From Halobacillus dabanensis (GTDB lineage: Bacteria; Bacillota; Bacilli; Bacillales; Halobacillaceae), in assembly GCF_900114165.1 (NCBI RefSeq), contig NZ_FOSB01000007.1, positions 1 to 64,000 of the forward strand: a stretch of 64,000 bases of DNA, in the 5' to 3' direction. The position numbers and the translations under genes are program-made. Shown one piece after another: positions 7,172 through 16,894 of this stretch. Within the stretch, counting starts at the first letter, position 1; each line of letters starts with the position of its first letter. Below the pieces are notes generated by a model. That model did not search any database and was not told the origin of the DNA. It saw nothing but the letters and a program-made list of their open reading frames with translations.

Positions 7172-9616
7172 TCACTTTAACGTTTTTACCCGCTGAAGGT
7201 CCCATATGTCACGGGCATATTCCTGGATCGTCCGGTCACTGGAAAAAATCCCTGATTGAGATATATTGACTAAACTCTTCAAGTTCCATTGACGTTTCCT
7301 TTGATAATCCTGACTTACTTTCTTTTGAGCAAGCAAATAACTGGCAAAATCCTTAAGCACAAAATATTCATCATTATAGGTCAGTAGAGCATCATAAATC
7401 TCTTGGAAATCCGTCTCCCCTCTGGAGAAAGGACTGTAATGGATGAGCTGGTCGAGCGTATGACGGACACGTTCATCATTTTCATAGACAGCTTTAGAAG
7501 AATAAGAGCCATTGCGGTAATAATCCCACACTTCCTCAGACCTCAAACCGAAAATATATATGTTGTCATTTCCAACAAGGTCGTGAATTTCAACATTGGC
7601 CCCATCCATCGTACCGAGTGTCAATGCTCCGTTCATCATGAACTTCATGTTCCCTGTCCCCGAAGCTTCTTTTGTAGCCATGGAAATTTGTTCGCTGACG
7701 TTACTCGAAGGAATAATTCTCTCTGCAATCGATACCGAATAGTTCGGTATGAACACCACTTTTATATAATCCTTTACATCCGGGTCATTATTGACTACAG
7801 ATGCAATCCGGTTGATAAGTTGGATGACTTTCTTTGCGAAATGATAGCTCGGTGCTGCTTTCGCTCCGAAAAAGAACGTGCGTGGGACAATATCAAGCGT
7901 CGGGTCTGATTTCAATTCATTATATAAATGCATGATATGAAGAGCATTAAGCAATTGACGCTTATATCCGTGCAGTCGTTTAATATGGACATCAAAAATG
8001 GAGTCCGGGTCTACAGAAATGCCTTGGGTATCTTTTATCCAATTAGAGAAATCCACCTTATTTTCTTGCTTTATTTCATGAAGGCGATCAAGGAAAGAGA
8101 GATCATCTTTCCTTTCCATCAGTTTGTTCAACTGCTTCGGTTCCTGTACCCATTCATCTCCGATAGCTTCTGTAATTAAGGATGACAACGGTCGATTAGC
8201 GTGCATCAACCAGCGCCTGTGTGTAATGCCATTTGTTTTGTTGTTAAATCGCTCTGGAAATGTGTTATAAAAACGTTTCATTTCCCTTTCTTTCAGTATA
8301 TCTGTATGCAGCTTTGCTACACCATTGATACTATGACTGCCTACAATCGATAAGTGAGCCATCTTCACCTGACCATCTGCGATTATGGCAAGATCAGCGA
8401 TCCTGCTGAAGTCACCAGGGTAGGTTTTCCATAATGCCTGGCAAAATCGTTCATTGATCTCGTTGATGATCATGAAGATTCTAGGCAGCAAAGATCGTAC
8501 CAGCCCAACCGGCCAAGATTCCAAAGCTTCACTTAAAGTCGTATGGTTGGTATAAGATACAGATGCCTGCGTAATTTCCCATGCCTCTTCCCAACCTATC
8601 CCTTTTTCGTCCATTAAGATTCTCATCAACTCAGGAATGACCAGAGCCGGATGGGTGTCATTGATGTGCAGAGCAACTTTTTCCGGAAAAGAAGACCAGG
8701 GCAATCCAAGCCGCTCAAAAGAACGCACAATTGATTGCACACCAGAAGATACTAGGAAATATTCCTGCTTCAAGCGGAGCCTCTTGCCATCTTCTGTGGA
8801 ATCGTCCGGATAAAGGAAGTCTGAAATCGACTCCAATGAGCGCTTGTAGGTTAAAAAGTGCCCGAATTCCCCTTCTTTTTCCGCTTTTTTCATCGTATCT
8901 TCAACCGAAGGTTCTGCTGACCAGAGCCGCAGTGTATTCACTGTGTCATTATGGTAACCAACAACAGGAACGTCGTAAGGGACTGCCTGAATCGGTTCAT
9001 AATTTTCATATTTAAAGTGAAGTTTTCCGTCCTTATCCCTTCTGGAGGACACTTGCCCACCAAAGCGCACTTCAATCGCATCCTCAGGACGGCGCACTTC
9101 CCATATGAACTCCTTAGTAAGCCAATAATCAGGAAATTCCACCTGTTTTCCGTCGATAATATGCTGATCGAACATTCCGTATCGATAACGGAGGCCATAG
9201 CCATGTCCAGCTAATTCTAAAGAAGCCAGGGAATCAAGAAAACATGCAGCTAATCTTCCTAAGCCGCCATTACCAAGACCGGCGTCACTCTCCTTCTTTT
9301 CAAGTTCAGATAAGGAAAGGCCCAGGTCAGCCAACCCTTCTTCGACGAGAGAGAGTACATTTAAATTCAACAAATTATTTCCGAGCAAGCGCCCCATCAA
9401 GAATTCCATGGAGAAATAATACACTTGCTTCGTTTTGTTGGTCTTGTACTCCTGGTTCGTCTTCAACCAGTCTTTGTTAATCTTTTCCCGAATCAATGAC
9501 CCTAACGCCCGATACGTATCAAAATCCGACGCTGTGTCTATTGTCTTCCCCAACTTCTCTTCCAACTGATTTTTGAACGCTGTTTTGAATTCTTCTTTGT
9601 CACTGAACATCACCAT
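7172..9616 (-). CDS. glgP: Glycogen phosphorylase
   Basis: An 814-residue alpha-glucan phosphorylase that releases glucose-1-phosphate from glycogen chain ends using pyridoxal phosphate. The PLP-binding signature EASGTGNMKFMMNGALTLGT with its lysine is intact, as are GNGGLGRLAACFLDSLA and HINDTHPALVIPELMR. It starts at ATG 9616 after AGGAGGAACCAAAA. It follows glgA by 25 bp, the same order as glgBCDAP of Bacillus subtilis. It supplies the breakdown arm of the pathway, with the downstream GH13 enzyme as a probable partner. Confidence 0.95.
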   Translation of the reverse strand: MVMFSDKEEFKTAFKNQLEEKLGKTIDTASDFDTYRALGSLIREKINKDWLKTNQEYKTNKTKQVYYFSMEFLMGRLLGNNLLNLNVLSLVEEGLADLGLSLSELEKKESDAGLGNGGLGRLAACFLDSLASLELAGHGYGLRYRYGMFDQHIIDGKQVEFPDYWLTKEFIWEVRRPEDAIEVRFGGQVSSRRDKDGKLHFKYENYEPIQAVPYDVPVVGYHNDTVNTLRLWSAEPSVEDTMKKAEKEGEFGHFLTYKRSLESISDFLYPDDSTEDGKRLRLKQEYFLVSSGVQSIVRSFERLGLPWSSFPEKVALHINDTHPALVIPELMRILMDEKGIGWEEAWEITQASVSYTNHTTLSEALESWPVGLVRSLLPRIFMIINEINERFCQALWKTYPGDFSRIADLAIIADGQVKMAHLSIVGSHSINGVAKLHTDILKEREMKRFYNTFPERFNNKTNGITHRRWLMHANRPLSSLITEAIGDEWVQEPKQLNKLMERKDDLSFLDRLHEIKQENKVDFSNWIKDTQGISVDPDSIFDVHIKRLHGYKRQLLNALHIMHLYNELKSDPTLDIVPRTFFFGAKAAPSYHFAKKVIQLINRIASVVNNDPDVKDYIKVVFIPNYSVSIAERIIPSSNVSEQISMATKEASGTGNMKFMMNGALTLGTMDGANVEIHDLVGNDNIYIFGLRSEEVWDYYRNGSYSSKAVYENDERVRHTLDQLIHYSPFSRGETDFQEIYDALLTYNDEYFVLKDFASYLLAQKKVSQDYQRKRQWNLKSLVNISQSGIFSSDRTIQEYARDIWDLQRVKTLK

Positions 9617-9641
9617 TTTTGGTTCCTCCTATCACCCCCGT

Positions 9642-11072
9642 CTAACGATACATCGACTGATACAGATCCATGTATTGATCAGCGGAGTTTTTCCAAGTGA
9701 ACTTACTCTTGCAAATGTTCTTCACAAGTACCTGCCAACTAGCAGAATCCTGATAGTATTCGATGGCACGGCGAATGGTGTACAGCATGTCATGGGCATT
9801 GTAGTTGGTAAAAGTAAACCCGTTTCCTTCTCCTGTCTCTTCATTATATGGCTGGACAGTATCCGCAAGTCCTCCCGTTTCTCTCACAATTGGTGCTGCT
9901 AAATACCTGAGGGCAATCAGCTGGCCGATCCCACACGGTTCGAATCGGGATGGCATGAGAAATAAGTCGCTTGCCGCATAAATTTGCCTTGAGAAAGGTT
10001 CTGAGAATCGGATATTTGTAGACATTTTCTCTGGATGTCGGTCTTGGACCCATTGAAGCATCTGTTCGTATTGATATTCACCCGTACCTAACAGGACAAT
10101 TTGGACATCATCATGATGAAGCAACTCATCAATGACGCGTCCGATCAAATCGAATCCTTTTTGTTCTACTAATCTGGAAACGATGCCAATCATCGGCACA
10201 TCTTTCCTGACCGGCAGCCCCAGTTCTGCTTGTAGCCACATTTTGTTCTGATTTTTCTTGATCAATGAACTCCGATATGGAAACGCAAGGGCATCGTCTT
10301 TCATAGGATTATAGTTTTGGTCATCAATACCATTGACGATTCCAATTAATTCATCGGTGCGTTTTCTGAGTACTCCGTCTAAGTTTTCCCCATAATAAGG
10401 GGTTTGAATCTCTTTTGCATAAGTTTCACTGACGGTTGTAATAAAATCAGCATAATTCAGTGCCCCTTTCATGAAGTTGATGTCTCCGAAAAATTCAAAA
10501 GCTTCGTCTGACATCATGCCTTCATCAAAATCCATCAAATCATGAAGAACAGATTGCGCAAAAACTCCTTGATATTTCAAATTATGGATGGTGAAAACGG
10601 TTTTCATACCTTTCAGTTTTTCTACCTCTTTATAATGGGTATGTAGAAATACCGGAATCAACCCTGTCTGCCAATCATGGCAGTGTAAAACATCTGGAGT
10701 CCAATCCATGGCGCACACTAAATCCATAACTGCCCGATTAAAGAAAACAAAGCGTTCTGCTTCATCGTCATATCCATAAAGATTAGAACGTTTGAAATAA
10801 TATTCATTATCTATGAAATAAATTGGAATACCGTCGTATTTGATATACTCGATGCCAGCATACTGGTTTCTCCATCCGATCGTGACATTAAGCTCGTCTA
10901 AATGTTCCAACTGCTCCTTCCAATGATTGTCCATATTTTCATATTTCGGAAGAACGACGCGGACATCTGCTCCTTGTTTTTTCAAGGCATGTGGAAGGGA
11001 TCCCAGCACATCAGCAAGTCCTCCCGTTTTTATAAAAGGGGTGCACTCCGAACCAATCATCAATACATTCAT
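9642..11072 (-). CDS. glgA: Glycogen synthase
   Basis: A 476-residue GT5 glycosyltransferase that transfers glucose from ADP-glucose to growing alpha-1,4-glucan. The N-terminal KTGGLADVLGSLPHAL holds the ADP-glucose binding K-x-G-G-L motif. HNLKYQGVF, GIVSRLVEQKGFDLI and PSRFEPCGIGQLIALRY with the catalytic glutamate follow. The frame is open to 11093, but ATG 11072 follows AAGGAG with a 10-nt spacer and gives the usual MNVLMIGSE start. It lies 136 bp behind glgD, the longest gap in the operon; no terminator was recognised there. Confidence 0.95.
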   Translation of the reverse strand: MNVLMIGSECTPFIKTGGLADVLGSLPHALKKQGADVRVVLPKYENMDNHWKEQLEHLDELNVTIGWRNQYAGIEYIKYDGIPIYFIDNEYYFKRSNLYGYDDEAERFVFFNRAVMDLVCAMDWTPDVLHCHDWQTGLIPVFLHTHYKEVEKLKGMKTVFTIHNLKYQGVFAQSVLHDLMDFDEGMMSDEAFEFFGDINFMKGALNYADFITTVSETYAKEIQTPYYGENLDGVLRKRTDELIGIVNGIDDQNYNPMKDDALAFPYRSSLIKKNQNKMWLQAELGLPVRKDVPMIGIVSRLVEQKGFDLIGRVIDELLHHDDVQIVLLGTGEYQYEQMLQWVQDRHPEKMSTNIRFSEPFSRQIYAASDLFLMPSRFEPCGIGQLIALRYLAAPIVRETGGLADTVQPYNEETGEGNGFTFTNYNAHDMLYTIRRAIEYYQDSASWQVLVKNICKSKFTWKNSADQYMDLYQSMYR

Positions 11073-11208
11073 TACAATCCAACTCCTTATCATGTATTTA
11101 ACTTTTTTACCTTAATGGTTATTTGTTCAAAACATCACTTATAGGTCTGTTATACGAAAAGGACTGCCAGAATGTTTATGTCTAGACAGTCCCTTTACCT
11201 TGGGGGTA

Positions 11209-12315
11209 TTACATTGTTCTTCTTTTCGCTAACACATACGGTTTCTCTGGTGCACCAATTAGCGTCTTCCCACTCGATATACTGCAATCTTTATCGAGAA
11301 TGACATTTTCTAAGACGGCATCGCTATCAATCTCACAACGTTGCATGATGATTGAATTCTTAATTACCGCCCCTTCCGCTACTTTCACTCCACGGAATAG
11401 GATGCTGTCTTCCACCTGACCTTCAATTACACAACCATTTGCAACCAGCGTATTAGATACATGAGATGTCTCTGTATAATTGGAAGGAGCCTCATTCTTG
11501 ACTTTCGTAAAGACAGGGGCATCATCTTTGAACAATTCATCATGTTCGTCTGCGTTCAATAACTTTGCACTGTTGCGGTAATAACTCTCAACCGAATTGA
11601 TCATGGCATGTGTTCCATGATACTCGTAAGCATTGATGTTGATTTCCGGTAACTTCGCTTTAATCCCATCAAGGAAGAAGTGGGCACATCCGTGAGCAAT
11701 GCACTTCTCAATCAATTCATACAGGTAATCTTTTTCAATGATATACATGTCCATGTACACATTCGTATTGGAATGGTCATTGTGAATCCCGGTCACGCGA
11801 TTGTCTTCATCAATATCCAGTTTGTGTGCACGCTGATGCTCGGGATACAATTCATCCACTTTCTTGTAAATCACTGTGACGTCAGCACCGGAATTCTTAT
11901 GCTCCTGCAGAACGTCTTGATAATTGATGGAACAGATGTGTTGCGAACCGGAGACGACAATATAGTCGGCAAGCGTCCGATTGATAAAATCAATATTATT
12001 ATGAAAGTGTTGCAAATCACCACGGGAGATATCAGTAGGATCATTCCAGTCAGGAGGTAAAATGAATAAACCTCCTCGCTTGCGATCCAAATCCCAGGCT
12101 TTCCCCTGCTCAAGGTGATCCATCAGGGAGCGATATTTTCGTCTTGCAAATACAGCAACGGATTCTATCCGTGAGTTCGTCATATTCGAGATAGCAAAGT
12201 CGATCATCCGGTAACGTCCACCAAAAGGTACGGCAGCGCCACATCGGAAGTATGTCAATTCGTCTAACATGTCCTGTTCGTGATCCAAGTTTATGATTCC
12301 TGCTATACGGTCCAT
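11209..12315 (-). CDS. glgD: GlgD, ADP-glucose pyrophosphorylase paralogue
   Basis: A 368-residue nucleotidyltransferase-like protein with a C-terminal left-handed beta-helix. It forms a complex with GlgC in Bacillaceae and modulates ADP-glucose formation. The catalytic N-terminal G-G-x-G-x-R-L motif of GlgC is replaced by INLDHEQDMLDELT, the known GlgD pattern and a sign that it is regulatory, not catalytic. AVPFGGRYRMIDFAISNMTNS is conserved. The frame is open to 12387, overlapping glgC, but ATG 12315, 19 bp past the glgC stop, gives the family start MDRIAGIINL behind GGGAGG. Confidence 0.92.
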   Translation of the reverse strand: MDRIAGIINLDHEQDMLDELTYFRCGAAVPFGGRYRMIDFAISNMTNSRIESVAVFARRKYRSLMDHLEQGKAWDLDRKRGGLFILPPDWNDPTDISRGDLQHFHNNIDFINRTLADYIVVSGSQHICSINYQDVLQEHKNSGADVTVIYKKVDELYPEHQRAHKLDIDEDNRVTGIHNDHSNTNVYMDMYIIEKDYLYELIEKCIAHGCAHFFLDGIKAKLPEININAYEYHGTHAMINSVESYYRNSAKLLNADEHDELFKDDAPVFTKVKNEAPSNYTETSHVSNTLVANGCVIEGQVEDSILFRGVKVAEGAVIKNSIIMQRCEIDSDAVLENVILDKDCSISSGKTLIGAPEKPYVLAKRRTM

Positions 12316-12334
12316 AAAATCCTTAATCCTCCCT

Positions 12335-13495
12335 TTATGTGCTTGTTGCAAAACTTGTGGCAAGTACACTACCTTCGTCTGCCACAAGTGTGATTTCGCT
12401 ATCTGGTGATGGGTCTCCGATTACTGCTCCGTCCTCGATGACACTTCCTTTTGAAATGATGGCACGATTAATTGTCACGTTTTTCCCAATCTTCACGTCC
12501 GGCATAATGACGCTGTCCTTAACAACAGATGACTCATCGATGTGGACGCCATAGAATATGATCGACGTATCTACAGTGCCATATATACGGCACCCTTCAT
12601 TGATCAAGGCTTTCCTTATTCTTGCTTGAGGAGCAATATATTGAGGCGGTTGGTTTGGGTTTTTCGAATAGATCCGCCACTTCTGGTCATTTAAATTGAG
12701 TTCAGGATCCCTTTTCAGAAGGTCCATGTTCGCTTCCCACAAGCTATCGACTGTACCTACATCTTTCCAATAGCCTTCGAACGTGTAGGCCATCAATTTT
12801 TTATAATCGTAAAGAAGAGCTGGAATAATATCCTTCCCGAAGTCATGGGAGGAATTTGCTTTTTCCGCATCCTCAATCAAGTATTGTTTCAATACATCCC
12901 AACGGAAAATATAAACCCCCATGGACGCCAGGTTACTCTTCGGATTTTCAGGCTTTTCGTCAAATTCCGTAACCTTTCCTTCCTCGTCTGTGTTCATGAT
13001 CCCGAAACGGCTTGCATCTTCCCAAGGGACTTCTATTACAGATATCGTCGCATCGGCACCGGACTCCTTATGGTAATCCAGCATCGCGTTATAATCCATT
13101 TTGTAGATATGATCGCCAGAGAGTACGAGTACGTGTTCCGGCTCATATTGGTTCAAAAATTTCAAATTCCGATAGATAGCATTGGCTGTTCCCGTGTACC
13201 AGCCTCCACCTTCCGCCTGCATAAATGGAGGAAGAACGGATACCCCGCCATATTTACGGTCGAGGTCCCATGTGTCACCAATCCCAATATAGTCATTTAA
13301 TATAAGAGGTTCATATTGGGTAAGTACCCCAACAGTATCGATTCCTGAATTTGTACAGTTACTTAGGGGAAAGTCAATAATCCTGTATTTACCGCCAAAA
13401 TAAACGGCCGGTTTTGCAATCTGTTTGGTCAGTGACTTCAGCCTGGTCCCTTGACCACCAGCCAGAAGCATCGCTACACATTCTTTATTTTTCAT
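12335..13495 (-). CDS. glgC: Glucose-1-phosphate adenylyltransferase
   Basis: A 386-residue enzyme making ADP-glucose from glucose-1-phosphate and ATP, the committed step of glycogen synthesis. The nucleotide loop [14 protein letters not shown], the [20 protein letters not shown] segment, [11 protein letters not shown] and the beta-helix C-terminus are all present. It starts at ATG 13495 after AAGGAGGAAAACC and overlaps the end of glgB by 11 bp, so translational coupling is likely. It is expected to work as a GlgC-GlgD heteromer. Confidence 0.95.
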   Translation of the reverse strand: MKNKECVAMLLAGGQGTRLKSLTKQIAKPAVYFGGKYRIIDFPLSNCTNSGIDTVGVLTQYEPLILNDYIGIGDTWDLDRKYGGVSVLPPFMQAEGGGWYTGTANAIYRNLKFLNQYEPEHVLVLSGDHIYKMDYNAMLDYHKESGADATISVIEVPWEDASRFGIMNTDEEGKVTEFDEKPENPKSNLASMGVYIFRWDVLKQYLIEDAEKANSSHDFGKDIIPALLYDYKKLMAYTFEGYWKDVGTVDSLWEANMDLLKRDPELNLNDQKWRIYSKNPNQPPQYIAPQARIRKALINEGCRIYGTVDTSIIFYGVHIDESSVVKDSVIMPDVKIGKNVTINRAIISKGSVIEDGAVIGDPSPDSEITLVADEGSVLATSFATST

Positions 13496-15404
13496 GGTTT
13501 TCCTCCTTGGATACTGAAGTTCTTTTTAAGAAGCTCACACCGAGCGGGGGAATCGTCATGGTGATATGCTGATCCTGGCCTTGCCATGGTGTAGGCACTG
13601 TTTCGAGCGGCAAACCGTTCGTCTGCCCAGAGCCTCCGAAATGTTCCGCATCACTCGAGAAGATTTCTTTGTATGAGCCATGTTTCGGGACTCCTACTTT
13701 GTAATCTTGGTAGACTTGTGGAGTAAAGTTACATACAACCACTAGTTGATCGTTTGAAGTACGACTGTTGCGTGCAAAAGAAACGATACTCTGCTCATAA
13801 TTATTAGGGTCGATCCATAAGAATCCCTCTTCCTTATGGTCGAGCTCCCAAAGTGCAGGCATATCCTGGTAAAGTTGGTGCAACTGTTTTGTATACTCCA
13901 AAATGGATGCGTGGGAATCATAATCTAATAGCTCCCAATCCAAATCTTCTAAGTCTTTCCACTCATCAAACTGGCCGAATTCACCTCCCATGAATAAAAG
14001 TTTCTTGCCAGGATGTGCGTACATATAAGCGAGAAACGCACGTAAATTAGCGAACTTCTGCCAATAGTCACCCGGCATTTTATTTAACAACGATTTCTTG
14101 CCATGAACGACTTCATCATGAGAAATCGGTAGTACAAAATTTTCGGAAAACGCGTAAAACAATGAGAAGGTAATCAAGTTATGGTGATACTTCCTGTGGA
14201 TTGGGTCCATCTCCATATATTTGAGCATGTCGTTCATCCAACCCATGTTCCATTTATAATTAAACCCGAGTCCTCCGATATAGGTCGGGGCACTGACAAG
14301 CGGCCAGGATGTGGACTCTTCTGCCATCATCAATACATCCGGCGTTTCTTCAAATACTGCTTCATTCATTTTTTTGATGAACGACACCGCTTCCAGATTC
14401 TCGCGTCCACCGTGCTCATTCAGCTCCCATTCGCCGTCATTCTTACCGAAGTCCAAATAAAGCATGCTTGCCACCGCATCCACCCGCAAGCCATCCAGAT
14501 GATATTCCTTCAGCCAATAGACCGCATTAGAAATAAGAAAACTTTGTACTTCATGGCGTGCGAAATCAAAGGTAAGCGTTCCCCATTGAGTCTTTTCTGC
14601 CTTACTAGGATTTTCATATTCATATAATGCTTCTCCATCGAAGCGGCGCAACCCATGTTCATCTTTACAAAAATGACCAGGGACCCAATCTAATATGACA
14701 CCGATTCCATTTTTATGACACTGGTCGACAAAATATTTGAAATCATCTGGAGTACCATAACGCGAGGTAACGGAAAAGTATCCAGTTGCTTGGTACCCCC
14801 ACGACCGGTCGAAAGGATGTTCAGTGAGAGGTAAAAGCTCAATATGGGTATAGCCGAGTTCTTTTACATACGGAATGACCATTTCGGCATAATCCCGATA
14901 ATTGTAAAAAACTTCCGGCTCTATGTTTTTCCAAGACCCTAAATGCAGCTCATAAATGGACATCGGCGACTCATAGGGGTTTTTCGCTTTTCGCTGCTTC
15001 ATCCATTCCTGGTCCCCCCATGTATAATTGGCGAGCGGATAAACGACTGACGCAGTATTTGGGCGAAGTTCGCTTGAGAAAGCGTATGGGTCCGCTTTCA
15101 GTCGAAGATGTCCATGTGCAGTCAAAATTTCATATTTGTACATTGTCCCTTTTTTCAGCCCGGGAATGAAGGCGATCCAAACACCATTTTCATTGATTTT
15201 TTCCATGGGATGCTCCCTGCCGTCCCAATTATTGAAGTTTCCGACAACGCTTACTTGTACAGCATTTGGTGCCCAAACCGCAAACCGTACACCCTTTTCA
15301 CCATTTCTCGTATCAGGGTGGGCACCGAGCAGCTGGTAGCTGTATCGGAGGTTCCCTTCATGGAATAAGTAAAGATCATGCTCTAATGTTGTATCTTGGA
15401 CCAC
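13485..15404 (-). CDS. glgB: 1,4-alpha-glucan branching enzyme
   Basis: A 639-residue GH13 branching enzyme that adds alpha-1,6 branches to glycogen. An N-terminal CBM48 domain ([22 protein letters not shown]) precedes the barrel with [18 protein letters not shown] (nucleophile Asp), MMAEEST (Glu) and [10 protein letters not shown]. It starts at GTG 15404, seven bases after GAGGAG; a nearby ATG is out of frame. It is the first gene of the operon, with more than 500 bp of noncoding DNA and a cre site upstream. Confidence 0.95.
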   Translation of the reverse strand: MVQDTTLEHDLYLFHEGNLRYSYQLLGAHPDTRNGEKGVRFAVWAPNAVQVSVVGNFNNWDGREHPMEKINENGVWIAFIPGLKKGTMYKYEILTAHGHLRLKADPYAFSSELRPNTASVVYPLANYTWGDQEWMKQRKAKNPYESPMSIYELHLGSWKNIEPEVFYNYRDYAEMVIPYVKELGYTHIELLPLTEHPFDRSWGYQATGYFSVTSRYGTPDDFKYFVDQCHKNGIGVILDWVPGHFCKDEHGLRRFDGEALYEYENPSKAEKTQWGTLTFDFARHEVQSFLISNAVYWLKEYHLDGLRVDAVASMLYLDFGKNDGEWELNEHGGRENLEAVSFIKKMNEAVFEETPDVLMMAEESTSWPLVSAPTYIGGLGFNYKWNMGWMNDMLKYMEMDPIHRKYHHNLITFSLFYAFSENFVLPISHDEVVHGKKSLLNKMPGDYWQKFANLRAFLAYMYAHPGKKLLFMGGEFGQFDEWKDLEDLDWELLDYDSHASILEYTKQLHQLYQDMPALWELDHKEEGFLWIDPNNYEQSIVSFARNSRTSNDQLVVVCNFTPQVYQDYKVGVPKHGSYKEIFSSDAEHFGGSGQTNGLPLETVPTPWQGQDQHITMTIPPLGVSFLKRTSVSKEENHEK

Positions 15405-15618
15405 ACCATCACTCCTCTTTCATGTTTGATTTGTAAGTTTGATAGACTCGATTACTAAAAGGATTTGAGAACGTTTTAGTCAGCCTATATTAATCATAAA
15501 ATCACGAAAGCCCATTTACAATTGCTATTAATAAAAATTTTCTGAAAAGTTTTGTCGAATCCTGACGAATTTTTATACATTATCCTTATTTAAAATTACT
15601 ATAATATATAGTTTTTTA

Positions 15619-15633
15619 AGTAAGCGTTTGCAT
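15619..15633 (-). promoter_or_regulatory. cre site upstream of the glycogen operon
   Basis: On the minus strand the sequence reads ATGCAAACGCTTACT, matching every fixed position of the CcpA-binding consensus WTGNAANCGNWNNCW. It lies about 215 bp upstream of glgB in a 524-bp AT-rich intergenic region (15405-15928). I could not fix the -35 and -10 of the glg promoter, so it is unclear whether CcpA would repress or activate. The rest of the glg-side region (15405-15800) shows no gene. Confidence 0.65.
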
Positions 15634-15843
15634 AAATATGTATACCCACTTATAACAAATGTAAAAACCTACAAATTAAAATCTATTCGAATATAATTCC
15701 TGCTTTATAAATGATAGTTAACAAAAAACACAAACTAACTATATTAAGAATGTACCTATTCCCTTTACTCAACTACTCTTCTACTATGCCAAAGGCTTAA
15801 ATGGGAAGCATTTATATTTTCATAAACTTCTTCGTCTCAGGGT

Positions 15844-15869
15844 GTTTTGTTTAAATAAATTAGTGGTAT
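15844..15869 (+). promoter_or_regulatory. Candidate sigma-B promoter of the DUF948/YtxH operon
   Basis: GTTTTG (15844-15849), a 14-bp spacer and TGGTAT (15864-15869) approximate the sigma-B consensus GTTTAA-N12-15-GGGWAW. It precedes homologues of ytxG and ytxH, which belong to the sigma-B general stress regulon in Bacillus subtilis. The match is imperfect, so the call leans on context. Confidence 0.45.
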
Positions 15870-15919
15870 AGATTTGAGAAGAAATAAAAGTTCATGCGCT
15901 TCCCCCTAGCGCACTCTAT

Positions 15920-15965
15920 AAAAAGCCAATGTGGATGGGGATGTCTCCTCAGCCACAGGCTTTTT
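15920..15965 (+). terminator. Leader terminator or attenuator before the stress operon
   Basis: AAAAAGCC plus TGTGG (15920-15934) pair with CCACA plus GGCTTTTT (15953-15965), giving a terminator-like hairpin with a T run. It sits between the candidate promoter at 15844 and the first gene at 16016, so most transcripts might end as a short leader RNA of about 90 nt. No known riboswitch or T-box pattern is recognised. Confidence 0.5.
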
Positions 15966-16015
15966 ATTCTATGATGACCAAGATATTTCCAAAAAAATAC
16001 AAAGAGGTGAACAGT

Positions 16016-16429
16016 ATGTCGTTAGCGGGTATCAGTTTACTCATCATCGCCATCGCCTTCGCGTTCATAGCCATCTACGTGGTCAAAACGCTTAAAGCTG
16101 CTTCAAGCACTATGACTAGCGTTTCGCAAACGTTAGAAAAAGTGGAAGGCCAAATGGAAGGTATTACCACAGAATCAGAAAGTTTACTTAAGAAATCAAA
16201 TAATATCGCCTCAGATATTGAAACCAAAACCCAATCATTGGACAGTTTGATGGAAGCATTGAATAATGTAGGTTCAACAGTCGGTAACGTAAATCAATCG
16301 ATTCAAGGGGTATCTGAGAGTGTTGCCCACGCTTCACATGAAAAGGATGAAAAAGTAGCACAGGCTCTTCGCTGGGGTGATGCTGCCATAGACCTTTACG
16401 TAAAATGGAAGCGGAAGAAAGTACAATAA
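16016..16429 (+). CDS. DUF948 membrane-anchored protein (YtxG-like), first copy
   Basis: A 137-residue protein with one N-terminal transmembrane segment (about residues 5-24) and a long cytoplasmic helical part containing VSQTLEKVEGQMEGI and NVGSTVGNVNQSIQGV. This is the DUF948 pattern of Bacillus YtxG, a general stress protein of unknown biochemical role. The frame is open to 15929, but ATG 16016 follows AAAGAGGTGAACAGT and starts right at the membrane segment. It heads a three-gene operon with a second DUF948 gene 18 bp downstream and a ytxH-like gene. Confidence 0.8.
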   Translation: MSLAGISLLIIAIAFAFIAIYVVKTLKAASSTMTSVSQTLEKVEGQMEGITTESESLLKKSNNIASDIETKTQSLDSLMEALNNVGSTVGNVNQSIQGVSESVAHASHEKDEKVAQALRWGDAAIDLYVKWKRKKVQ

Positions 16430-16447
16430 GAAGGAGAGGTGTTTCAG

Positions 16448-16894
16448 ATGGATTATTTAGGAATAGGCGTGCTTATCATCGGTATTGCCTTCGCAATCGT
16501 ATCTATTTTCCTGATAAAAGCTTTGAACAATTTGGCAGGAGTTCTGACAGGTGTAAGAAAGACAGTCGATCAATTACCTGATCAACTGGATTCAGTTATG
16601 AAAGAAACAACAGGTGTCTTACATCACAGCAATGACACATTAGCCGATGTCAATGAGAAGATTCGTGCTCTCAGCCCTCTGTTTTATATTGTTGGAGATA
16701 TCGGCGAATCATCAAGGAAACTGACTTCTTCTCTCGTCGACATGACTTATTCACTTAAGCAAACGACTCATGAAGGTGAGCAAAAGATAAACGAAGAAGG
16801 TTGGCGTGGTATTTATGGAGCTCTAGCCTTGACTTATTATTTCTCCCAAAAACGTAAGGCTTTGAAAGCCGCACAAGTGGAGAGTACATCATAA
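16448..16894 (+). CDS. DUF948-like membrane-anchored protein, second copy
   Basis: A 148-residue paralogue of the preceding gene, with the same layout: one N-terminal membrane helix (YLGIGVLIIGIAFAIVSIFLI), then helices rich in V-R-K-T-V-D-Q-L and a C-terminal basic tail. ATG 16448 is preceded by AAGGAG at 10 bp; the GTG at 16439 overlaps the ribosome binding site and is unlikely. Its stop overlaps the next start (ATAATG). Two DUF948 proteins in tandem suggest a hetero-oligomer or duplicated anchor. Confidence 0.78.
   Translation: MDYLGIGVLIIGIAFAIVSIFLIKALNNLAGVLTGVRKTVDQLPDQLDSVMKETTGVLHHSNDTLADVNEKIRALSPLFYIVGDIGESSRKLTSSLVDMTYSLKQTTHEGEQKINEEGWRGIYGALALTYYFSQKRKALKAAQVESTS

Noticed and set aside
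7403-7909. 168-codon open frame on the plus strand
   Set aside because: Antisense to glgP and without features; an overlap artefact of a long conserved gene.
15452-15470. Second cre-like sequence TTGAGAACGTTTTAG near glgB
   Set aside because: It misses two fixed positions of the consensus, unlike the perfect site at 15619.
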